The notes under the pieces are model-generated. The model was not told where the DNA came from. It saw nothing but the letters and a program-made list of their open reading frames with translations, and searched no databases. A DNA stretch of 9,058 nt from UBA1151 sp963579925 (lineage in GTDB: Bacteria > Chloroflexota > Dehalococcoidia > Lucifugimonadales > Lucifugimonadaceae): contig CAUZJA010000112.1 of NCBI GenBank assembly GCA_963579925.1, forward strand, positions 1 through 9,058, in the 5' to 3' direction. The translations under genes and the position numbers were made by a program. The stretch's first letter is position 1, and the number at the start of each line of letters is the position of its first letter. Below, one piece after another: positions 1 to 5,343 of the stretch.

Positions 1-1053
1 TTCGCCAGGCTGGATAGAGCTTCTGAAGGCTGACTCAGTCTCTTCCTCAAAGAAGATCACGACCGGTACATCACCAATCACGTCGTTTACGACAGGATTA
101 TCCTGCAAAAAATTGAAGTGGTACGCTACCGGGCCGGTGCCCAGATCAATGGCTGAGACTCGATCTACAGGATGCCCTCGCCTGTCGATCGCGCCATCAA
201 ATAGGAAAGGATCGTTCCCGGGCAGCGTATCGTCGTATCCCGTGTAGGGGGTCTCTGCGTATCGACCACTGTTGTTTGGCCGATTCATCACCTCACCGTC
301 CGGGTATTCAGTGGCGAAGGTAGTCCATGAAACTACCTGTGCTGGCACGATGTCCAGCTGGCGGCCAACATAATCGCCAACAATCGCCTCACCGGTGATC
401 TGTTGCCACCAGCTCTCCGTAGTCCTGTCCCACATAATCAGATCGCTGTTGCGCAGGAACCCGGAAACACCAAAACGGTGCTTCTCGCCATCGATCGTTG
501 ATTTGAACACAACAGAGCTGTTGCAGAGTGGGCAGTAAGTGATTGCCACCGGAACGCCACCCACGATGGTGTTGACGATCTCATGGCTGATCAACACGTT
601 GAGCGGGAATGCACGCGCATCGTTGTTGATCTCGATCGCGATGACTGGCTCTGGGCCTTGAAGCCACTTTGGCGGGTTAGATACGGGCTCGTATTCCGGG
701 TTATCGATGGGCGAAATGCCATCTCGGGGAACGCCGCCTGAGAAGATATCCGTGAGCGGGACGGTGCGGTTCGTGAAGTCCGTGGTCCACACCCGAGAAG
801 CCTTGTCTGCGAATGAAGCTTCCAGCCCTTCAAGTGGGCCAAGCACGTTCGCTGTGATATGGGTCGCATTGCCATGGTCAATTCCGATAAACGGCGACCG
901 AGTCGAACTCTGGGCGGCCGACTCACTTATGGCAGTTGGCAAACCTGATCGTGCGGGCGAAAGTTCTGTGTCAGTTCCGCATGTGATCACTGCAATGCTA
1001 ATCAGCCCGATTACGGGGACAATGCGGCTTTGGCGGGTGAGGAATCGGATGAT
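1..1053 (-). CDS. DUF3179 domain-containing protein, probable exported or lipoprotein, 3' end cut by window edge
   Basis: The minus-strand frame stays open from the TGA at 1095-1093 to base 1, so the C-terminus lies outside the window. The visible protein has the DUF3179 signature: a GISPIDNPEYEPV stretch, then EPVIAIEINNDARAFPL, then SHEIVNTIVGGVPVAITYCPLCNSS with its CxxC pair, then the conserved GVSGFLRNSDLIMWDRTT and ESWWQQITGEAIVG. The family's function is unknown; members are often secreted or lipid-anchored. The N-terminus has three arginines (RFLTRQSR), a hydrophobic run (VPVIGLISIAVIT) and then Cys-Gly, which resembles a signal peptide with a poor lipobox because Thr is at -1. No ATG, GTG or TTG precedes that segment. 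I placed the start at ATC 1053, nine bases after GGAG; GTG 990 and TTG 942 are conventional alternatives but would delete the signal. The family call is firm, the start is not. Confidence 0.85.
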   Translation of the reverse strand, partial: MIRFLTRQSRIVPVIGLISIAVITCGTDTELSPARSGLPTAISESAAQSSTRSPFIGIDHGNATHITANVLGPLEGLEASFADKASRVWTTDFTNRTVPLTDIFSGGVPRDGISPIDNPEYEPVSNPPKWLQGPEPVIAIEINNDARAFPLNVLISHEIVNTIVGGVPVAITYCPLCNSSVVFKSTIDGEKHRFGVSGFLRNSDLIMWDRTTESWWQQITGEAIVGDYVGRQLDIVPAQVVSWTTFATEYPDGEVMNRPNNSGRYAETPYTGYDDTLPGNDPFLFDGAIDRRGHPVDRVSAIDLGTGPVAYHFNFLQDNPVVNDVIGDVPVVIFFEEETESAFRSSIQPGE

Positions 1054-1086
1054 TTCTGCTGGCTCCGAGATACATATCTGGCGTCT

Positions 1087-1108
1087 AGAACATCACGGAA
1101 GATGTTCT
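1087..1108. repeat. Perfect 8-bp inverted repeat, hairpin or operator
   Basis: AGAACATC (1087-1094) and GATGTTCT (1101-1108) are exact reverse complements around a 6-base spacer. The site lies between the phosphotriesterase-family stop (1197) and the DUF3179 coding frame, about 35 bases upstream of the presumed DUF3179 start. It could be an operator for a dimeric regulator or an mRNA hairpin. There is no T-run on either side, so a Rho-independent terminator is not supported. The spacing between GAAC and GTTC is 12 bases, which does not match the known LexA GAAC-N4-GTTC box. Confidence 0.45.
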
Positions 1109-1196
1109 CATCAAGTGATACGGCTCTGCGCCGTTGTCCGGATTAGATGCATCCGCCCACTACGAAGCGCGGGCGATAGATCTGCGACGCCTGGAC

Positions 1197-2255
1197 TCAG
1201 GATTGATTGACCAGCACTCTCGCAGGATTGTCGATCAGCATACGGTCGAATGCTGCAGTTTCAACGCCCCTTGCCGCCATCCACGGGCCTACACGCGAGA
1301 TGATGTGATCCCAGCCGTGCCCGCCAAACTCACGTAGACGATGCTTTGAACAGACGTCGTGGGCCAGGACAACTCGGTCGCCGTAACCCTGATCAATCAG
1401 CGATGCAATCTGGTCGATGCGCTGGTGATCGCCTGGCATGTACGTCTCAGGGGCCAGCGGGTAGTACGGAGAGTCGTGCCCAAACAGGTCATATTCGAGA
1501 TACGAACCCGCTGCGGCCGTCTCACTCAAGATTGCGGGATCAAATATGGTGCGCTCAATGTGGCCCATGATGGTCCGGCTCAAATCAGCGCCTTTGGCGG
1601 ACATGAACTCCAGAATTTCCAACGGAGCGCGGTTGTCTCGGCCAGGGTGAATCAGGATTGCCGCGCCCGTTTCTTTCTGGGCGATGACCGCTGCCTCCAC
1701 AGTCTTCTTTTCCGCATCAGTCCACGGCCACGAACAACCCAGTTCACCGATTACCCCGCAACGAATGCCGGTGCCATCGACGCCTTCAGTGAGTTCGGTG
1801 ACCATCTGCTGGGCAACGTCATCAACAGATCGCGCTGCATACTCATCAGAGTGGCTCGCCTCAACGTAAAAACCGGCGCCCATGATCACATTCAGACGGG
1901 TCGCCTCAGAGATTCGCTTCAGTGCCTGCGGGTTGCGGCCAATCCCAATAGTTGTGGCATCTACAATCGTGCCTCCACCGGCTCGCTTGTAGTACCCCGC
2001 CTCACGTATGGCCAGCGCCTCATCGTCCAGCGTCAGATTGTCGAAACTGCTGACCCAGTTGAATCGAACCCAGCCCAAATTGTTGAAATCGACCTTTGCC
2101 CGGGCCAAAGAGGCGTCATCAGGGTTGTCAGGCTCTTTGTAGACCACTGTGAAATCGATCAGTAGATGTTCGTGGGTGAGCGTGGGGCCTAATGCCGCCG
2201 GCGAGACCGCGCCTGTGACCGTGACGACCTTGCCTGAGTCATTCGTGTTTGCCAT
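1197..2255 (-). CDS. Phosphotriesterase-family metal-dependent hydrolase
   Basis: This 352-residue protein has the full set of binuclear-metal ligands of the phosphotriesterase branch of the amidohydrolase superfamily. They are His28 and His30 (LTHEHLLID), Glu171 in GVIGELG, His203 (ILIHPGRDN), His232 (MGHIERT) and Asp300 (VLAHDVCSK). The metal-bridging position appears to be Glu rather than the carboxylated Lys of true phosphotriesterases, as in the PHP subgroup. Family members include lactonases, esterases and proteins of unknown substrate; a real organophosphate substrate should not be assumed. No signal peptide is visible, so it is probably cytoplasmic. The ATG at 2255 has AAGGA about 11 bases upstream and lies just ahead of the first conserved block. 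It is divergent from the aspartate dehydrogenase-type gene, and the DUF3179 gene follows on the same strand after about 100-140 bases. Confidence 0.9.
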   Translation of the reverse strand: MANTNDSGKVVTVTGAVSPAALGPTLTHEHLLIDFTVVYKEPDNPDDASLARAKVDFNNLGWVRFNWVSSFDNLTLDDEALAIREAGYYKRAGGGTIVDATTIGIGRNPQALKRISEATRLNVIMGAGFYVEASHSDEYAARSVDDVAQQMVTELTEGVDGTGIRCGVIGELGCSWPWTDAEKKTVEAAVIAQKETGAAILIHPGRDNRAPLEILEFMSAKGADLSRTIMGHIERTIFDPAILSETAAAGSYLEYDLFGHDSPYYPLAPETYMPGDHQRIDQIASLIDQGYGDRVVLAHDVCSKHRLREFGGHGWDHIISRVGPWMAARGVETAAFDRMLIDNPARVLVNQS

Positions 2256-2315
2256 GTCGATACGGTTCCTTACTTCTGTTGGCGAGATTGGAGATATTGA
2301 GCGATGAAGTGTCTG

Positions 2316-2336
2316 CGGCTGTTAACATGCCAGCCG
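2316..2336. promoter_or_regulatory. Palindromic operator candidate in the divergent promoter region
   Basis: CGGCTG (2316-2321) and CAGCCG (2331-2336) form a perfect 6-bp inverted repeat around a 9-base spacer. Within it lies the 8-bp palindrome TGTTAACA (2320-2327). The site sits in the 152-base gap between two divergent genes (starts at 2255 and 2408), where a shared regulator would bind. The octamer GAGATATT also occurs twice in this gap (2291-2298 and 2363-2370), and TATCTC at 2392-2397 is inverted relative to it. I could not find convincing -35/-10 pairs for either gene here. Confidence 0.35.
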
Positions 2337-2407
2337 AGAAGCGGCTTGCATAGGCGTATCCAGAGATATTCCTTCGCATATTCCCGGTTGGTATCTCAAG
2401 ACGCACG

Positions 2408-3247
2408 GTGGGAATGATGACAGAGACGATGGTCAACGTAGGGATATTGGGTTGCGGCGCTATGGGCCGCGAGTTAGCGCTGGCCGCAGATAGCGACCGC
2501 ATTCCCAATGCGCGCGTTGTGGCGCTGTTCGACGTGGATGAGAACGCTATTTCAGCACTCTCGTCCGATCTGAGTAACAAGCCCTCTGGCTACTCTGAGA
2601 TAGGCGAATTCGTCGCCCACACAGATCTGGCACTCGTAGTCGAGTGTGCCTCACAGTCTGCCGCCCGTGCCCACGCAGCCACAATACTCAAAACGGGCGT
2701 CGCTCTTATTCTGATGAGTTCCGGCGCCCTGACTGATCCCGTAGTTCACCGGGAACTCAGTGATGCCGCCAGCGCCTCTGGTGGCAAAGTGATTGTGCCG
2801 TCTGGTGCCATTGGTGGCATCGACGCGATCAGGGCCGTGGCGCATCTGCTGGAATCGGTGACCCTCACCACAACGAAGCCTCCACGTGCCCTCACTGGCG
2901 CGGCAGGCTTTGCGAAATGGGAAGACAAACAGATCACCGAGCCCACCGTGATTTTCGACGGACCAGCCTCAGAGGCGGTCAAACTTTTCCCCGCCAACGT
3001 CAACGTTGGTGCAACGCTGAGCCTCGCCGGTCTGGGACCAGAAAAGACCAGAGTCACAGTGATTGCTGATCCAGACGCCCCCGGCAACGTTCATCGGATT
3101 GAGGCCAGCGGAAGTTTCGGCAAATTCAAATTTGAGTTCATCAACGCGCCGCATCCCGCCAACCCCAAAACGAGTTATCTGGCGGCGTTAGCGGCGATCG
3201 AAGCACTGCGCAGCTACTGTGACCCCGGCCCACAAATCGGTAGCTGA
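2408..3247 (+). CDS. nadX: L-aspartate dehydrogenase family protein
   Basis: The protein is 279 residues from the outermost start. It opens with a Rossmann fold (VGILGCGAMGRE, GxGxxG at 15-20), with Asp42 at the end of strand beta-2 (VVALFDVD), consistent with NAD binding. The C-terminal half carries aspartate dehydrogenase hallmarks: NVHRIEASG with the likely catalytic His229, and HPANPKTSYLAALAAI with NPKTS at 252-256. The family oxidatively deaminates L-aspartate to iminoaspartate/oxaloacetate, and some members feed quinolinate and NAD synthesis. No nadA or nadC is nearby, so a catabolic role or a different amino acid substrate is possible. The start is ambiguous: GTG 2408 is the longest, with in-frame ATGs at 2414, 2417 and 2429. 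The family N-terminus fits 2429 (MVNVGILG) best, while GGTGGGA lies just upstream of 2417. The gene ends 7 bases from the convergent epimerase gene. Confidence 0.85.
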   Translation: MGMMTETMVNVGILGCGAMGRELALAADSDRIPNARVVALFDVDENAISALSSDLSNKPSGYSEIGEFVAHTDLALVVECASQSAARAHAATILKTGVALILMSSGALTDPVVHRELSDAASASGGKVIVPSGAIGGIDAIRAVAHLLESVTLTTTKPPRALTGAAGFAKWEDKQITEPTVIFDGPASEAVKLFPANVNVGATLSLAGLGPEKTRVTVIADPDAPGNVHRIEASGSFGKFKFEFINAPHPANPKTSYLAALAAIEALRSYCDPGPQIGS

Positions 3248-3254
3248 TTCTGAC

Positions 3255-4094
3255 TTAGGCGTCGCGCCAGTGGTGTTCCGGCTTCCATCCCAGGATGTCT
3301 GCAGCCTTGCTGATATCGATCGCCGATGCCGTCCCACTTAGCGGCTTGCGAATCTCTACTCCGGGATAGATATCCTCGATTACATCCATGGTTGACGTGT
3401 CCAGTGATGTCTCATCACCGTTGATGAAGAACGCTTCATGGCCAGTCCTGTCAGCGTCCAGCGCCAGTCGACAGCTGCGCGCTGCATCGCGTATGTCTAC
3501 CCAGCCCCAGAAGTGCATAGCGGCGCGTACAGTAGGCGTCTCGCCGCCAGCGGCCTTCATTCCCTTCTGCCTCTCCACATCAGCTAGGCCGTGAAATCTC
3601 ATTCTGGCAATTTGCATGGGGCGTCGGCGACAGAACGCCTCGGCCATTTCTTCGCCCAGCCACTTGCTCTGGCTGTAGGCGTCCTCTGCACGAGTGGGCT
3701 GGATCTCATCCACCGGGAAGTACTTCGGCGCCACAGGCCCCTTCGAGAAGACCGCTCCTACGGCGTTGACTGATGACGCCATAACCACTTTGTTGATGCC
3801 ATGGATCTCAGCAGCTTCCAGCACGTTCCAGTTGGAGAGCATGTTGACCCGGAACACCTCAGCCTCAGGATCTTTCACAGGGCTGGGAATGGCGGACATA
3901 TGGACGATGGCGCCCATTCCACGTGAAACAGATGTAACGGCACCAAGATTAGTGGTGTCGATCTGCATGAACTTGACGTCAGAATCAGGGTCGGCGATGC
4001 GATCCGTGCTGACCACTTCGTGGCCCTGCGAACGTAGCTCAGGAATGATGTATTTGCCGGCGCGACCACTGCCGCCCGTGACAAGAATCTTCAT
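3255..4094 (-). CDS. NAD-dependent epimerase/dehydratase (extended SDR)
   Basis: This 279-residue extended short-chain dehydrogenase/reductase starts with MKILVTGGSGRAGKYI, where Gly7, Gly10 and Gly13 form the nucleotide-binding glycine motif. Asp31 (STDR) ends beta-2 and predicts NAD(H) rather than NADP(H). IVHMSAIPSP matches the conserved H-x-A-A type segment. Ser107/108 (MASSVNAVG) with Tyr140 and Lys144 (YSQSK) supplies the catalytic Ser-Tyr-xxx-Lys set. Relatives act on nucleotide sugars or uronates, and no motif fixes the substrate. ATG 4094 has GAGG (4100-4103 on the complement) five bases upstream. The gene lies 69 bases after the short receiver gene on the same strand and may share its transcript. 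It is convergent with the aspartate dehydrogenase-type gene. Length is at the short end for extended SDRs but looks complete. Confidence 0.88.
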   Translation of the reverse strand: MKILVTGGSGRAGKYIIPELRSQGHEVVSTDRIADPDSDVKFMQIDTTNLGAVTSVSRGMGAIVHMSAIPSPVKDPEAEVFRVNMLSNWNVLEAAEIHGINKVVMASSVNAVGAVFSKGPVAPKYFPVDEIQPTRAEDAYSQSKWLGEEMAEAFCRRRPMQIARMRFHGLADVERQKGMKAAGGETPTVRAAMHFWGWVDIRDAARSCRLALDADRTGHEAFFINGDETSLDTSTMDVIEDIYPGVEIRKPLSGTASAIDISKAADILGWKPEHHWRDA

Positions 4095-4163
4095 CGTGGC
4101 CTCAGTTCAGAAACTTGAAATTGATGTGGAGGATGGGTCTGATGGGTTCGGAGTTTTGGGGAA

Positions 4164-4508
4164 CTAGGAGTCTAGAAGCGCCAGGAGTTTATCGAGTGTG
4201 AACTCAGTCTTATCAATCCTACCGCTTGCGCCGACGGCAACTTCATCGCCGGTCTGGAGCCCTGAAACGATGATTACCGTGATATCTGGATCGGCGGCTT
4301 TGATTTGACGAGTCGCCTCCAAGCCATCCATCTCAGGCATGGAGATATCCATCAAGATGAGATCGGGCTCCAACTCGCCAGCCATCGCAACAGCCTGGGC
4401 ACCGTTGTGCGCTTCGCCAACGATCTCAAATTCCGGGCGAATCTCAACCCGAGTTCGAATCAGAAGTCGGTATGACTCTTCATCGTCGACGAGCATGATT
4501 CGCGTCAT
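4164..4508 (-). CDS. Stand-alone response regulator receiver (CheY-like), short
   Basis: This single receiver domain of 114 residues has no output domain. The acidic pocket Asp8-Asp9-Glu10 (LVDDEE), phosphoacceptor Asp54 (LILMDISMPEMDG), Ser82 and Lys100 are all present, so phosphorylation is expected. The Ser82 to Lys100 interval is 18 residues, against about 22 in CheY, NarL and the neighbouring receiver. The loss falls in the alpha-4/beta-5 region (GLQTGDEVAVGASGRIDK), the usual output face, and the Pro that often follows the Lys is absent. No histidine kinase is encoded in the window, so its partner is elsewhere. ATG 4508 has no clear Shine-Dalgarno motif. A sigma70-like promoter lies about 80 bases upstream on the same strand. 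The epimerase gene follows 69 bases downstream. Confidence 0.88.
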   Translation of the reverse strand: MTRIMLVDDEESYRLLIRTRVEIRPEFEIVGEAHNGAQAVAMAGELEPDLILMDISMPEMDGLEATRQIKAADPDITVIIVSGLQTGDEVAVGASGRIDKTEFTLDKLLALLDS

Positions 4509-4588
4509 GGAGTGGGGCCGATCAAATTTTGGTAATCGCTCAATATCGTTAATACCGGTCGGATCTGGAGATTTGTTTCAGGAGGAAA

Positions 4589-4617
4589 ACTATAAATGAG
4601 AGCGTTACATTTGATAA
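4589..4617 (-). promoter_or_regulatory. Sigma70-like promoter for the short receiver gene
   Basis: Read on the minus strand, TTATCA (complement of 4612-4617; 4 of 6 matches to TTGACA) is followed after 17 bases by TATAGT (complement of 4589-4594; 5 of 6 matches to TATAAT). The surrounding stretch is AT-rich compared with the rest of the window. Transcription would start near 4580 and leave a leader of about 70 bases before ATG 4508. This gives the short receiver, and perhaps the epimerase downstream, a promoter separate from the upstream receiver. Confidence 0.5.
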
Positions 4618-4733
4618 TAGTAATTTTACCCAAATACAGGTACGTGGCAAACCCAGATTCTCAGTTCCGCACAATGACCGAGCCCTTACGGACTCGGTCA
4701 TTCCAGCGCGGAAACCCGGAACGGGTCTGCTAA
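4596..4733 (+). CDS. Possible 45-residue small protein, doubtful
   Basis: A plus-strand frame begins at ATG 4596, ten bases after a full AGGAGG (4580-4585), and runs to TAA 4731-4733. The product begins MRALHLIIVILPKYRYV, a short hydrophobic segment, and then becomes polar and Arg-rich. I recognise no family. Two things argue against it. Its start region coincides with the best minus-strand promoter in the window, and its second half runs through the hairpin element at 4665-4726. It is listed because the ribosome binding site is one of the best in the window and the frame ends just before the convergent receiver gene. Confidence 0.15.
   Translation: MRALHLIIVILPKYRYVANPDSQFRTMTEPLRTRSFQRGNPERVC
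4665..4726. terminator. Tandem hairpin element between the two receiver genes
   Basis: The core is a perfect 10-bp inverted repeat, AATGACCGAG (4673-4682) and CTCGGTCATT (4693-4702), around a 10-base loop. An outer pair, TTCCGC (4665-4670) with GCGGAA (4708-4713), extends the stem by 6 bp across a 2/5-base internal loop. A second small hairpin follows at once: ACCCG (4714-4718) and CGGGT (4722-4726) with a 3-base loop. The element starts 14 bases past the stop of the 4740 receiver gene, where a transcript end or processing site would be expected. It lacks a T-run on both strands, so it is not a canonical Rho-independent terminator. Confidence 0.45.
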
Positions 4734-4739
4734 ATAGAC

Positions 4740-5165
4740 CTAGACATTGACTGCGATAGCAGTTGTGTCAGTTTGCCCAGTGATACCGCTCCCTCTTTGG
4801 CTCTGAGAAAGCGCGTGGCTTACTCGGAGTTCGAACTCCCCCTCAGACCACGGCTTTGTGATGTAGTCGACGGCGCCCATAAACAGCGCGTCCTCACGGT
4901 CTCGTGGTCGTGATCTGGCCGAGATCATCATGAATGGAATGTCCGCAGTGTCTCGATAGGCCTTCAACTGCTCCAGAACCTGGAATCCATCCATCTCCGG
5001 CATGTTGATGTCCAGCAAGATCAGATCAGGATTTATTGATCGAACGTTTGCAAGCGCTTCGCTGCCGTCCACTGCCTGTCCAACATCGTAGCCGGAGTCT
5101 TCCAGGGTCATAGTGAGAACGAGGCGGATATCAAACTCATCATCAACAATCATGATCTTGCTCAT
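4740..5165 (-). CDS. Stand-alone response regulator receiver (CheY-like)
   Basis: This 141-residue single receiver domain starts MSKIMIVDDEFDIRLVL. The acidic pair Asp8-Asp9, phosphoacceptor Asp52 (LILLDINMPEMDG), Ser82 (MMISARS) and Lys104-Pro105 (YITKPWS) are all intact, with the normal 22-residue Ser-Lys spacing. Alpha-5 (EGEFELRVSHALSQSQ) is followed by a tail of about 17 residues that is rich in Gly, Thr and Val and lacks an output domain. It should act by phosphorylation-dependent protein contact, not by DNA binding. I chose ATG 5165 over the in-frame ATG 5183 because GAGG (complement of 5174-5177) lies eight bases upstream and the family begins here; the longer form would add MGEDAQ. 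No kinase is encoded nearby. The gene lies downstream of the zinc dehydrogenase on the same strand. Confidence 0.9.
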   Translation of the reverse strand: MSKIMIVDDEFDIRLVLTMTLEDSGYDVGQAVDGSEALANVRSINPDLILLDINMPEMDGFQVLEQLKAYRDTADIPFMMISARSRPRDREDALFMGAVDYITKPWSEGEFELRVSHALSQSQRGSGITGQTDTTAIAVNV

Positions 5166-5173
5166 CTGCGCAT

Positions 5174-5177
5174 CCTC
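5174..5177 (-). promoter_or_regulatory. Ribosome binding site fixing the receiver start at 5165
   Basis: The complement reads GAGG with an 8-base spacing to ATG 5165. The upstream in-frame ATG at 5183 has no purine-rich motif at the right distance, which supports the shorter protein. Confidence 0.6.
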
Positions 5178-5183
5178 ACCCAT

Positions 5184-5343
5184 TCGGGACCAATTCTGTC
5201 TTCGAAGGAGTTGATCTCCTCGCCGCGGTCAACTAACTATGGGTGATTTGAACCCCCGGAAGAAGGCTCGTTGGTATCAGCGCTTAGTCCAACTGGATCA
5301 TGGTCGTGAGCCAATCGGTTCGCGGGTATGCCCAAATTTCAAA
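5184..5343. other. Intergenic region between the zinc dehydrogenase and the receiver gene
   Basis: This is 160 bases without a supported gene. It holds a small perfect inverted repeat, AGGAG (5206-5210) and CTCCT (5216-5220), with a 5-base loop, about 41 bases upstream of ATG 5165. A tRNA T-arm-like string occurs near 5231-5249 on the minus strand but no tRNA can be folded around it. I see no convincing promoter pair and no terminator with a T-run. Whether the receiver is co-transcribed with the upstream operon is therefore open. Confidence 0.4.

Noticed and set aside
1087..1108. LexA/SOS box reading of the inverted repeat
   Set aside because: The GAAC and GTTC halves are separated by 12 bases, not the 4 of the Gram-positive SOS box, and no SOS gene is adjacent.
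707..1210. Plus-strand frame of 167 codons at the left end
   Set aside because: It lies opposite the DUF3179 gene, whose conserved motifs fix the minus strand as coding, and it shows no family features.
1359..2165. Long plus-strand frame of 268 codons opposite the phosphotriesterase-family gene
   Set aside because: The minus strand carries all catalytic motifs of a known family. The plus-strand frame has no recognisable domain, and antisense frames of this length are common in such sequence.
2239..2580. Minus-strand frame covering the divergent promoter gap
   Set aside because: It overlaps the start of the aspartate dehydrogenase-type gene, where the Rossmann motif is clear, and the translation is Ser/Ala-rich without a domain.
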